Assembly (NCBI GenBank): GCA_016193165.1 | Contig: JACPST010000067.1 | Location: 1 to 19,407 of the forward strand | Length of the DNA: 19,407 nucleotides | Reading direction: 5' to 3' | Origin: Deltaproteobacteria bacterium | GTDB taxonomy: Bacteria > Bdellovibrionota > JACOXK01 > 2-02-FULL-40-11 | Shown: piece by piece, positions 7,368-15,263 of the stretch | Layout: each line of letters opens with the position of its first letter | Position numbering within the stretch: position 1 is the stretch's first letter | The notes under the pieces: generated by a model | The model's database searches: none | What the model was told of the DNA's origin: nothing | The model's input: the letters and a program-made list of their open reading frames with translations, nothing else | Program-made: the position numbers and the translations under genes

Positions 7368-7868
7368 ATGGTTTTTGATGCTTATTTTGGAGAACGACCT
7401 CAGAAAGTTAAAATTGAAGAAGATGTACGAAATGGGGGAGGCGGTTATTTGATCACCATTGACGATGGAGCTCCTTTCCACGTTGATGCCATTGACAAAC
7501 TCGCGGGGGGCTACTCTCTGCTGTACAAAGGGAAATCTTATGAATTTGATATTGAAAGCAAAGATCATCTCTACAATGTCCTTTCGCGTGGAAATCTTTA
7601 TTGCGTAGAACTCATCCACCAAAAATCAACTTTAGCCAGACTTAAAGAATTTGGAGAAAAAAAGATCATCTCTCGTATGCCCGGAAAAATTATTAAAGTC
7701 TTGGCTAAGGTGGGAGACACCGTCACCAAGGGCCAAGGACTCATCATTATGGAAGCCATGAAAATGGAAAATGAGCTTAAAGCTCCCTCTTCTGGAAAAG
7801 TAAAAGACATTAAAGTCAAAGAAGGAAAAACGGTGGATGCGGGAGTCGATTTACTTTTGATCGAATAA
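7368..7868 (+). CDS. Biotin carboxyl carrier protein of the PCC complex
   Basis: A 166-residue protein whose C-terminal 70 residues are a biotinyl domain with the EAMKMEN motif; K132 is the expected biotinylation site. It is preceded by [19 protein letters not shown] and followed by [18 protein letters not shown], as usual for the barrel-sandwich fold. The N-terminal 95 residues (strand-rich, including [12 protein letters not shown]) match the linker and BT-like part found between biotin carboxylase and biotinyl domains in fused acyl-CoA carboxylase alpha subunits. The pair of genes thus looks like a split alpha subunit. It begins 2 bases after the biotin carboxylase stop; GAGGA lies about 12 bases before the ATG. 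Its partners are the two upstream gene products. Confidence 0.9.
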   Translation: MVFDAYFGERPQKVKIEEDVRNGGGGYLITIDDGAPFHVDAIDKLAGGYSLLYKGKSYEFDIESKDHLYNVLSRGNLYCVELIHQKSTLARLKEFGEKKIISRMPGKIIKVLAKVGDTVTKGQGLIIMEAMKMENELKAPSSGKVKDIKVKEGKTVDAGVDLLLIE

Positions 7869-7869
7869 C

Positions 7870-9378
7870 ATGCCTGCCCCCCATGAAAAACCCGGCCAAT
7901 TTCCTTTCACTCGAGGCATCCAGCCTGAAATGTATCGCACCAAACTTTGGACAACGCGCCAATACGCAGGGTTTGGAACGGCTGAAGAATCCAATAAACG
8001 CTATCACTATCTTTTAAAACACGGCCAAAAGGGCTTAAGCGTAGCCTTTGATTTACCGACGCAAATGGGGTTTGATTCTGACCATCCGATGAGTCGAGGA
8101 GAAGTGGGAAAAGTCGGGGTGGCCATCAATACACTCGATGACATGAAAACCCTTCTCAAGGGAATTCCTCTGGGAGAAGTTTCAACTTCGATGACCATCA
8201 ATGCCACAGCTTCTATTCTTCTTTGTCTTTATATGGCATTGGCTAAAGCCCAAAAAGTCCCTTTCATAAAACTTCAAGGCACCATTCAAAACGATATTTT
8301 AAAAGAATATATTTCCCGGGGAACCTATATTTATCCGCCTCAAGCTTCGTTGCGACTTGTCACAGATATTTTTAAATTTTGTAAGGATCATCTCCCCCTG
8401 TGGAATACGATTTCTATTTCGGGATATCACATTCGAGAAGCGGGTTCCACAGCCGTTCAAGAAGTAGCTTTTACTCTCGCCAATGGGATTACCTACGTTG
8501 AAGCCGCTTTAAAGGCAGGATTGGAAGTGGATGACTTTGCTCCACGTCTTTCTTTCTTTTTTAATGTGCACAATAATTTTTTAGAAGAAATTGCCAAGTT
8601 TCGCGCGGCCAGACGCCTTTGGGCAAAGATCATGAAAGAACGTTTCCACGCAAAAAATGATCGATCTTGCATGTTACGATTCCACGCTCAAACAGCCGGT
8701 TCTTCGCTTACCGCTCAACAGCCTTATAATAATATTTCCAGAGTCACGCTTCAAGCATTAGCCGCGGTGTTTGGGGGCGCACAATCTCTCCATACCAATA
8801 GTTTTGACGAAGCCCTTTCGCTTCCGACGGAAGAGGCCGCACGCATTGCCCTTCGTACCCAGCAAATTATCGCTTATGAATCTGGAGTTTGCAGTATTGC
8901 AGATCCCTTTGGCGGCTCCTATGCCATTGAAGCGCTCACCAATGAAATGGAAGAAAAAGCCAAAGCGTATATTCAAAAAATTGATGATCAAGGAGGAGTG
9001 ATTGCTTGCATTCAAAATGGATATCTCCAGAAAGAAATTCAGTCCAAAAGTTTTGCCACTCAGAAAAAGATCGAAGCGAAAGAAGAAATCATTGTTGGGG
9101 TCAACGCATTTACTATTGAAAAAGAAGAAAAAATGGAGGTTCAAAAAGTTAGTCCTCAACTAGAACGAAAACAAATTGAAAAGTTAAAAAAGTTTAAGAA
9201 AAATAGAGATGTCAAAAAGGTTGAGACCTCTCTTTCAAAAATTAAAGAAGCCGCCAAAGGCCAAGAAAACGTAATCCCAAAAATTTTAGATGCCATAGAA
9301 TCTCATGCCACCCTTGGAGAAATTGCAGACAGTCTCCGAGAAATTTTTGGCACGTATAAAGAAAATGTGACCTTATAA
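7870..9378 (+). CDS. Methylmalonyl-CoA mutase, large (catalytic) subunit without B12 domain
   Basis: A 502-residue TIM-barrel subunit of adenosylcobalamin-dependent methylmalonyl-CoA mutase, which interconverts methylmalonyl-CoA (R form) and succinyl-CoA. Recognised motifs include [65 protein letters not shown] and [10 protein letters not shown]32 and R150 are 118 residues apart, exactly as Tyr89 and Arg207 in the Propionibacterium enzyme, and support methylmalonyl rather than isobutyryl-CoA specificity; Q140 corresponds to Gln197. The protein ends after [15 protein letters not shown], where single-chain enzymes continue into the cobalamin-binding domain, so a separate small subunit (DxHxxG) is required; none is in the window. 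The last 110 residues are Lys/Glu-rich. It starts 1 base after the carrier gene with no Shine-Dalgarno. Confidence 0.92.
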   Translation: MPAPHEKPGQFPFTRGIQPEMYRTKLWTTRQYAGFGTAEESNKRYHYLLKHGQKGLSVAFDLPTQMGFDSDHPMSRGEVGKVGVAINTLDDMKTLLKGIPLGEVSTSMTINATASILLCLYMALAKAQKVPFIKLQGTIQNDILKEYISRGTYIYPPQASLRLVTDIFKFCKDHLPLWNTISISGYHIREAGSTAVQEVAFTLANGITYVEAALKAGLEVDDFAPRLSFFFNVHNNFLEEIAKFRAARRLWAKIMKERFHAKNDRSCMLRFHAQTAGSSLTAQQPYNNISRVTLQALAAVFGGAQSLHTNSFDEALSLPTEEAARIALRTQQIIAYESGVCSIADPFGGSYAIEALTNEMEEKAKAYIQKIDDQGGVIACIQNGYLQKEIQSKSFATQKKIEAKEEIIVGVNAFTIEKEEKMEVQKVSPQLERKQIEKLKKFKKNRDVKKVETSLSKIKEAAKGQENVIPKILDAIESHATLGEIADSLREIFGTYKENVTL

Positions 9379-9443
9379 AGCGATTGGATATTAAAGAATA
9401 TTTTCTAGACCGAGTTATCTACAAGGATATTTACAGATAATCC

Positions 9444-10628
9444 CTAAAGAGCCTCAACGACGAGGGCGATGCCTTGGCCGCCGCCGATGCAAGCAGAACC
9501 GATGCCAACTTTTTTCTTGCGGCGACGAAGTTCGTAGAGCAGATGAAGCGTAATTCGAGCGCCAGAGGCTCCGAGAGGATGACCCACAGAAATGGCTCCT
9601 CCATTGACATTGGTAATTTCGCGATTCAAACCTAATCCTTTTTCCACGGCCAAAACCTGAGCCCCAAAGGCTTCATTCACTTCAATCAAATCTATGCCTT
9701 TCAACGAAAGCCCTACTTTTTGAAGCGCTTTGGGAATGGCAAGAGCCGGCCCAATCCCCATAAACTTGGGATCACATCCTGACACCGCCCATCCTAAAAG
9801 TCGTCCGATCGGTTTTAAATTCTCTCTCTTCGCCCGCTCCGCAGTTGTGACCACCATGGCTGCCGCGCCGTCGGTAATGCCGCTAGCACTACCAGCTGTC
9901 ACCACCCCTCCTTCAACAAAATAAGGCTTCAGCTTCGAAAGGCCTTCTAACGTAGTATCGGGTTTGGGATGTTCGTCTTTATCAAATAAAATTTTATTTC
10001 CTTTTCGATCTTTGATCTCGATGGGAATAATTTCTTCTTTAAAAAATCCGGCTTCAAACGCTTTTTTGTATGCCATCTGACTTCGAAGTGCATATTCATC
10101 GGTGGATTGTCTCGAAACCCCCTTTTGCTTAGCCAATTCTTCGGTACTCACAGCCATCGAAAGTCCTGTGTAAGTATCTGTGAGAGCCGCCCACAAATAG
10201 TCTTGGAGTTCCGTCGAGCCCATTCGAATGCCCCAGCGGGCACCTTTCACAACATACGGAGCTTGGCTCATACTTTCTGTGCCCCCCGCTAAAACCATCT
10301 CTGCTTCTTCGAGCAAAAGCTCTTCAGCAGCGTTCACAATGGCTTGAAATCCAGAACCACAGAGGCGATTGACCGTATAGGCCGGCACGGGGATAGGAAC
10401 ACCACTTTTTAACCCAATGTGACGCGCCAAATAGGCCGCATCTTGAGAGGTTTGAGCGACATTCCCAAAAATGACATGATCAATGGACGCAGGCCTTACG
10501 CCCGCCGCTTCTAATGCCCCTTTGGCCGAAAATACGCCTAAGTCATTGGCGGTAAAATCTTTAAGACTACCTCCAAAGGCTCCAAATGCTGTTCTTTTTC
10601 CAGGAAGGATAACAATGTCTTTACGCAT
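9444..10628 (-). CDS. Acetyl-CoA acetyltransferase (thiolase)
   Basis: A 394-residue thiolase that condenses or cleaves acetoacetyl-CoA and other 3-ketoacyl-CoAs. Visible are the nucleophilic cysteine in NRLCGSGFQA (C90), VNEAFG, the GGAISVGHPLGASGAR segment with the catalytic His, and the second cysteine in GSACIGGGQG. Length and order are those of the biosynthetic/degradative thiolase II family. I start at the ATG at 10628 (MRKDIVIL) because it aligns with family N-termini; an upstream in-frame extension is only read-through into the preceding gene. The start overlaps the last 8 bases of the threonine dehydratase gene (ATGCGTAA) and has no Shine-Dalgarno, so translation is probably coupled. 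It ends 65 bases from the convergent mutase gene. It may serve fatty acid, isoleucine or ketone metabolism feeding propionyl/acetyl-CoA. Confidence 0.92.
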   Translation of the reverse strand: MRKDIVILPGKRTAFGAFGGSLKDFTANDLGVFSAKGALEAAGVRPASIDHVIFGNVAQTSQDAAYLARHIGLKSGVPIPVPAYTVNRLCGSGFQAIVNAAEELLLEEAEMVLAGGTESMSQAPYVVKGARWGIRMGSTELQDYLWAALTDTYTGLSMAVSTEELAKQKGVSRQSTDEYALRSQMAYKKAFEAGFFKEEIIPIEIKDRKGNKILFDKDEHPKPDTTLEGLSKLKPYFVEGGVVTAGSASGITDGAAAMVVTTAERAKRENLKPIGRLLGWAVSGCDPKFMGIGPALAIPKALQKVGLSLKGIDLIEVNEAFGAQVLAVEKGLGLNREITNVNGGAISVGHPLGASGARITLHLLYELRRRKKKVGIGSACIGGGQGIALVVEAL

Positions 10629-11850
10629 CGTGACGTTCGACACTATAGCCTGAAGCGGTGAGCTTGTGAAGAACTTCTTCGATATGATCCAGCCCTCGGG
10701 TTTCAAGTGTCAAAAGAACGCGGGTTTTTCCAAAAGGAAGATTTAAAAGAGTCCGGTCATGGCTCACTTGCATAATGTTGGCCTTAAGCTCTGCCACTAC
10801 TTTGGTGAGCTGATGAAGAGCGCCAGGTTTATCATCAAGAGTAATACTAAGCCTCATCATCCGCCCTTCTTGCACTAATCCTCGTTCAATAATGTGAGAA
10901 AGGGTTGTTACATCAATATTGCCGCCGCTCAATAAACACACAATATTTTTTTCTTTGAGTTTTACTTTTTGAGATAAAAGCGCGGCCAGTGTAGTCGCTC
11001 CAGCCCCTTCTACAACTGTTTTTGCTTTTTCTAAAAGCTGCAAAATAGCAAAGGTAATTTCTTCATCGGAAACAGTTACAATTTCATCGACATATTTTTG
11101 AATAAACCCAAAGGTATAGGGGCTTGCCTTTTTGACTGAAATTCCTTCCGCCATGGTTCGAATAGCCTCTAGGGTCAAAGGCTTTCCTTTTTTTAAAGAC
11201 TCGGCCATTGTGGCGGCCCCGTCGGCTTGAACACCTATAATTTTAACTTTAGGATTTAAAGACTTTACAGCAATCGCAATGCCGGAAATAAGCCCCCCGC
11301 CTCCGATTGGGACAAAAATGACTTCCACATCTTTCTTCTTTTCCAAAATCTCAAGACCGATCGTTCCTTGACCTGCAATAATATAAGGATCTTCATAGGC
11401 GTGAATAAACGTCGCTCCCGTTTCTTTTTGAACTCTGAGAGCTTCCTCATAGGCTTCATCATAACTGCCCCCTTTTAAAATCACTTTGGCCCCATAGCCT
11501 TTGGTTGCAATCACTTTTCCCATGGGGGAGCTTTCCGGCATTACAATGGTCGAAGTAATCCCCAAGAGCTTGGCTTGATGAGCTACCCCTTGGGCATGAT
11601 TTCCAGCCGAGGCGGTAATCACTCCTTTTTTCTTTTCTTCTTCCGTCAGAGATAAAAGTTTATTTCTGGCTCCTCGGACTTTAAAGGCTCCTGTATTTTG
11701 TAAGTTTTCCATCTTCAAAAAAATATTCTTCGATAAAAGCTCAGAAAAATAATTAGAGCGTTTAAAAGGAGTTTCAACGATGGCCTCCTTAATTTTGGAG
11801 TGCGCTTCTTGAATATCGGCTAACGTCACATCTTTGAGAGGAGATTTCAT
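10621..11850 (-). CDS. ilvA: Threonine dehydratase (threonine ammonia-lyase) with ACT domain
   Basis: A 409-residue fold-type II PLP enzyme that converts threonine to 2-oxobutyrate and ammonia. The PLP lysine lies in GAFKVRGA (K57); SAGNHAQGVA binds substrate, GGGGLISG holds the PLP phosphate, and CLLSGGNID is near the C-terminal end of the catalytic domain. Residues about 330-409 (MRLSITLDDKPGALHQL...) form one ACT domain, as in the medium-length biodegradative/biosynthetic type found outside enterics; tdcB is the alternative name. 2-oxobutyrate can be oxidised to propionyl-CoA, which links this gene to the convergent PCC/mutase operon. The ATG overlaps the stop of the upstream coiled-coil ORF (ATGA), and the bases before it are pyrimidine-rich with no Shine-Dalgarno, so translation must be coupled to that ORF. 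Confidence 0.92.
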   Translation of the reverse strand: MKSPLKDVTLADIQEAHSKIKEAIVETPFKRSNYFSELLSKNIFLKMENLQNTGAFKVRGARNKLLSLTEEEKKKGVITASAGNHAQGVAHQAKLLGITSTIVMPESSPMGKVIATKGYGAKVILKGGSYDEAYEEALRVQKETGATFIHAYEDPYIIAGQGTIGLEILEKKKDVEVIFVPIGGGGLISGIAIAVKSLNPKVKIIGVQADGAATMAESLKKGKPLTLEAIRTMAEGISVKKASPYTFGFIQKYVDEIVTVSDEEITFAILQLLEKAKTVVEGAGATTLAALLSQKVKLKEKNIVCLLSGGNIDVTTLSHIIERGLVQEGRMMRLSITLDDKPGALHQLTKVVAELKANIMQVSHDRTLLNLPFGKTRVLLTLETRGLDHIEEVLHKLTASGYSVERHDA

Positions 11851-14042
11851 AAAGAAGAAGGAGCGCGGCCTAAAAGTTTTTCTCCTTTAGGTTTAAAGTG
11901 ATGGAAAATTTCAAATTCCGTTCGTTTTTCAAGCTGAAGCCGTTCAACTTTTGCCAGTTCATTGGCACATTGTTTAGCTTCTTCTTCGAGCTGTGACAAC
12001 AAGAAACGATAATCCTTAATTTGCTTTGCTGCTTCTTGTTTTTCTTGAGCGGCCATTTTGATACTGACATTAACCGCATCTTCTGCTTTTTTAAGTTTTT
12101 CTAAATTTTGGCGTGTTTGAAGGGCAATCGCCTTCATATTTAATTCTTCGACTTGAAGCACAGGCACATTAATTTCATGCACCCCATCGGGATCTAAAGC
12201 CACTAGTTTTTCTACCTGAAAAAGGAGGCTGGCTTTTTCTTGTCTCTTTTTAGCCAATTCTCTTTCAACTCTCATTTGTTCTTCTTTCAAAATTTCTCTC
12301 CATCCCGGAATAAAAGAGGGAGCAGCTTTTAAAATCTCTGCCGCCCACACGGGTCTCACAAAAAAGAATTGCCACAGCCGGGAAGTTCGAGCGGGAGGCG
12401 CGGAACCGGAAACAGTTGGTGTTAGTTTTAAAATTCTTTGATAAAGCGCGGGATTATAAACTATCAACGCAATGTTGGTCATCGCTTCATTTCTTTTTTG
12501 CGTTAAATCCAAGAGCCTTAAAAGCGCGTCATTTCTAGCGTTCATGTTTTTAGACCAATCTTTGGGAGAGCCTGCCATGAGGCCATCTGCGTCACGCTGA
12601 ATTTCAAAATCAAATCTTCTAAACTCTCGTGCCGCATCAAAAAGATCTTTATTCAAATCCGAAATTTTTCGAAGTTCGGTATTGTATCTGGAGTATTGTT
12701 CTAACATCTGACTATTGGCCATCGAAGCGCTCCCTTGAGCAAGAACTTGATTTATATCTTGACCTCTCGCAGTTAAAGCCCTGCCACTCACGTCTACCCT
12801 CGCCACACCATCAATCAAATCTTTCAAAGAGTTTCCGGGAGGATTGATTCTTTCAAGCTGTTGTCTAAAATTCTGGATTCCTCCCCGCTCAGCCGCTGTG
12901 GCTGCGACCAAATTTCCTAAATTTTGTCTCCCTTGGTTTGCCGAAGCGGTTTGCTGCGCAATGGCCGCAAGTCCGCTTCCCATGACAAAGGGATTTCCCG
13001 TTCCAAAGTTCGGATTTAAAATGGCTCCTTGTGTTGGAGTTGAAGAAAGCGGAGGAAAACCATTGTAAGCTTGGCCTGTAAAATTTCTATAACTAGGATC
13101 GTAAATCCCTGGAAACGCTCCGCTGGCTGACGCAGGAAATCTTCCGCCTACGATAGAACCCGGAGCAGCCGGACGCGTGCTTTCTAAAATCGCTTGAAGC
13201 TGATCTTGTGCTCCATAAGGAAAACCACCGGCGGAAGCAGGATTTCCCCCAATATTTAAAACATTTCTCAAAACTTCATCTTGCCCTCCAATGATTTGCT
13301 GAGAAGATAAAGCAGGCCTTTTAAAAGGCGTGAGAGGATCGACAGTCTCCATCATCCCTCGAGGCATTTCTCCCTTAAATCCCATGTCGAGTCCCAAGGC
13401 AATCGCAAGCCCTCGATAAACTTCTGTATTACTATTCTGACTTCCTTTTTTCGTGTATTGATGCTGAGCTAAGGCGGAAAAGGTCGCAAAGAGCGCTTGT
13501 TTAATAGGAGTCCCATGTTGGCCGAAGAAACTTCCGGCTTCCAAGAGCCCTCCACCTACCCACTTTGCCCCCGTCCCTATGGCACCCCCCGCAGTTTTAA
13601 TCCCACCCCATGTTCCTCCCGCAATACTTTTTGTAATATCCCACGCTGTCTGGCAAAATCCCTCGTCTTCTTTAGGCAAAGGCTGTACCCGCATAGCATT
13701 GGCCACGCGCTGAATTTCTTCTTCATCTCGTCCTGCGGCTCGGAGCCGCTTTTGCTCGAGCATAATTTCTCGCTCTCTTTGTTCTCTCCGCGCCAGTTCC
13801 TTGGCATCCATCGGAGGCTGAGCGTTTTGAGTTCCTGAAAGTAACGCATATTGAAGATTTTCTTGTCTTCGGCGAAGGATATTTATTTCGCTATCAATTT
13901 CTCTTCTTTGCGCTTCATCTGTTCCATCTTCCTTTCTTACTTTTTCTAATTCGTTAATCTTGTCACTGACATCTCGAAAACGATTCTCTAATCCCACTCT
14001 ATTTTGTTGAAGCGATTGACCTGCAGCGCCCAACTCTGGCAT
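11847..14042 (-). CDS. Large coiled-coil/Gly-rich protein of unknown function (possibly 3' part of a frameshifted gene)
   Basis: I do not recognise this 731-residue protein (counted from the ATG at 14042; GGGAG lies 12 bases upstream). In order: a charged coiled coil (about 1-120), a glycine-zipper-like hydrophobic stretch (139-174, SIAGGTWGGIKTAGGAIGTG onwards), a long Gly/Pro/Ser/Ala/Asn-rich low-complexity region (about 250-380), a mixed helical region (390-540), an aromatic segment WQFFFVRPVWAAE (557-569) and a C-terminal coiled coil rich in Lys/Glu/Gln (580-720). It has no signal peptide of its own. The frame remains open to 14135 upstream, but that part is the shadow of the overlapping signal-peptide ORF. 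A +1 shift near 14035-14060 would join the two into one exported protein of about 930 residues. Its stop overlaps the threonine dehydratase start by ATGA. Confidence 0.7.
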   Translation of the reverse strand: MPELGAAGQSLQQNRVGLENRFRDVSDKINELEKVRKEDGTDEAQRREIDSEINILRRRQENLQYALLSGTQNAQPPMDAKELARREQREREIMLEQKRLRAAGRDEEEIQRVANAMRVQPLPKEDEGFCQTAWDITKSIAGGTWGGIKTAGGAIGTGAKWVGGGLLEAGSFFGQHGTPIKQALFATFSALAQHQYTKKGSQNSNTEVYRGLAIALGLDMGFKGEMPRGMMETVDPLTPFKRPALSSQQIIGGQDEVLRNVLNIGGNPASAGGFPYGAQDQLQAILESTRPAAPGSIVGGRFPASASGAFPGIYDPSYRNFTGQAYNGFPPLSSTPTQGAILNPNFGTGNPFVMGSGLAAIAQQTASANQGRQNLGNLVAATAAERGGIQNFRQQLERINPPGNSLKDLIDGVARVDVSGRALTARGQDINQVLAQGSASMANSQMLEQYSRYNTELRKISDLNKDLFDAAREFRRFDFEIQRDADGLMAGSPKDWSKNMNARNDALLRLLDLTQKRNEAMTNIALIVYNPALYQRILKLTPTVSGSAPPARTSRLWQFFFVRPVWAAEILKAAPSFIPGWREILKEEQMRVERELAKKRQEKASLLFQVEKLVALDPDGVHEINVPVLQVEELNMKAIALQTRQNLEKLKKAEDAVNVSIKMAAQEKQEAAKQIKDYRFLLSQLEEEAKQCANELAKVERLQLEKRTEFEIFHHFKPKGEKLLGRAPSSL

Positions 14043-14658
14043 CTTTAAGAATAACTCCCATCGCAACTTCATCATCCGCAAATTCTTTAGATAAAGGCCA
14101 AAGTTCCTCTGGAATCCGAGCGCCTGCCGCCGCACCCCTCACTTTAGCAGGATCAAGGCGTCGCATCGCATTTCCCATCGTTTCATCGCGCGCAATATCA
14201 TTAAGATGTATGGCATCTGCTACATTCGAATAAGCTGACAATCCAAGACGCCTCACCTCTTCTACTTTTGCATGGCGTTCACTTTCTTTTTGCGCGATCT
14301 GATCACGAATCTTTTGAGCTTCGACTTCGGCTTGTTTTGCGGCTGCTAAATACGTATTTCGCTTTCGATAGTCCCTTTGAGTGCCGGCTCTATGAGCATC
14401 TCTTTTATGGTTTTCAATTTGTCTTTCTAGAGTTTGAAGTCGTGTTTGTAAATTTCCAATGTCCTTACTCAATACAAAGGCATCGTCGAGTGGCGTTTGC
14501 CCTTGGGGTGCCGCTGTCACGGCCAACGGTGGAATCATTCGATTAATTGCCGCTTCTTCGCGGCGATCTCTTTCTATTCCTATCGTTGCAGCAGCTTCTT
14601 TTAAGGGCAGAGCGATACCCATCACAAAAAGCATGACAAAACAGAGGACGGATTTCAT
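13999..14658 (-). CDS. Signal-peptide coiled-coil ORF, probable 5' part of the same gene
   Basis: A 219-residue ORF of unknown function with a clear Sec signal peptide: MKSVLCFVMLFVMGIALPLKE, cleavage likely around LKEAAA-TIG. The body is a charged coiled coil (about 65-140, LQTRLQTLERQIENHKRD...). A good Shine-Dalgarno (AAGGAGA) lies 8-9 bases before the ATG. The last 15 or so residues after VAMGVILK (RVGRCRSIASTK) look unlike the rest and run over the start of the next ORF in another frame, which suggests that the natural reading shifts +1 there. The alternative is two separate genes with a 44-base overlap. The gap to the upstream gene (128 bases) holds a hairpin repeat and a TATAAT box. 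Confidence 0.65.
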   Translation of the reverse strand: MKSVLCFVMLFVMGIALPLKEAAATIGIERDRREEAAINRMIPPLAVTAAPQGQTPLDDAFVLSKDIGNLQTRLQTLERQIENHKRDAHRAGTQRDYRKRNTYLAAAKQAEVEAQKIRDQIAQKESERHAKVEEVRRLGLSAYSNVADAIHLNDIARDETMGNAMRRLDPAKVRGAAAGARIPEELWPLSKEFADDEVAMGVILKDARVGRCRSIASTK

Positions 14659-14677
14659 AAACCCTCTCCTTTTTGCG

Positions 14678-14700
14678 ATCCTTCGGCTTTGCCTCAGGAT
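14678..14700. repeat. Imperfect hairpin element between operon genes
   Basis: ATCCT...AGGAT arms enclose GGC-TTT-GCC with two unpaired positions on each side. The outer sequence (GATCCTTCGG ... CAGGATGACA) resembles short interspersed repeats seen in intergenic regions of many bacteria. There is no T-run, so it is not a typical terminator. I see one copy in the window. Confidence 0.4.
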
Positions 14701-14703
14701 GAC

Positions 14704-14709
14704 ATTATA
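14704..14709 (-). promoter_or_regulatory. Possible -10 box (TATAAT) upstream of the signal-peptide coiled-coil ORF
   Basis: A perfect TATAAT on the minus strand 45 bases before the ATG at 14658, but no recognisable -35 at 15-19 bases. It may allow separate transcription of the distal part of the operon. Confidence 0.25.
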
Positions 14710-14786
14710 TTTTCAGCAAGAGCACCAGTTTGAGTTACAACACCCTACGTACTTCCAACGCGAACTCAAGTTCAGAAATCACAACA

Positions 14787-15263
14787 CTAAAATCTTTTAA
14801 AAACGCCGTTAAAACCGCCGGGATATCCACCACCGCCTAATCCCATAAAATCTGATGGATTGGCATACGGACTAAAGCCACCACCAAATCCACCGGCACC
14901 CATGGGGCCAAACATCTCTAAATAGTTTTGGGGGACATGTTCATATCCACCGCTAATCCCCCAATCGCCAGTTTGTCCCATGCGATCTACTCCGAAGGTC
15001 ACTCCACCCCAAGGGGTGCTTCCAATATTGAGTCCCCACCCTGTTTGAGGTTTTTGAGTATATCCACCAAAGGGATCGAATGGATCCATGCCAGGCATTC
15101 CGGGCATCGGAGGAAACATATCTTCGTCAGTCCCTTGGCCTGAAGCAATTGCGATTTGTTCTTCAGCTGCTCGGACAGCCCCATTGAACGCTTTCTTAAG
15201 CTTATCTAATGTATGAAGCTGCAGATGAAGTCTTCGGTAACGCACTTGCTCTTCACGATTCAT
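14787..15263 (-). CDS. Gly/Met/Phe/Pro-rich protein of unknown function
   Basis: A 158-residue protein that I do not recognise. Residues 1-42 form a basic/amphipathic helix (MNREEQVRYRRLHLQ...). The rest is low-complexity: MFPPMPGMPGMDPFDPFGGY, then a short strand-like part with alternating Gly and aromatics (GWGLNIG, WGGVTFGVD, WGISGGYEHVPQ), ending in a Gly-rich tail (MGAGGFGGGFSPYANP, GLGGGGYPGGF). No signal peptide is seen, so it may be cytoplasmic or a partner delivered otherwise. The start at 15263 overlaps the upstream stop as ATGA, with GGGG about 6 bases upstream; an in-frame ATG 21 bases earlier is possible. Composition is like structural or assembly proteins, but that is only an impression. 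Confidence 0.65.
   Translation of the reverse strand: MNREEQVRYRRLHLQLHTLDKLKKAFNGAVRAAEEQIAIASGQGTDEDMFPPMPGMPGMDPFDPFGGYTQKPQTGWGLNIGSTPWGGVTFGVDRMGQTGDWGISGGYEHVPQNYLEMFGPMGAGGFGGGFSPYANPSDFMGLGGGGYPGGFNGVFKRF

Noticed and set aside
9379..9443. Terminator between the convergent mutase and thiolase genes
   Set aside because: Only a 5-base A/T stem (ATATT/AATAT, 9388-9401) and loose TTATCT/AGATAA arms are present; neither has a GC stem plus T-run.
10629..10706. 26-residue N-terminal extension of the thiolase
   Set aside because: It lies wholly inside the threonine dehydratase gene; thiolases begin at the MRKDIVIL-type start (10628).
14043..14135. First 31 residues of the large coiled-coil ORF read from 14135
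   Set aside because: They are out of frame with, and overlapped by, the signal-peptide ORF, whose frame is clearly protein-like up to about 14050.
14716..14732. Sigma-54-like sequence TGGTGCTCTTGCT on the minus strand before the signal-peptide coiled-coil ORF
   Set aside because: GG and GC are 7 bases apart instead of 10.
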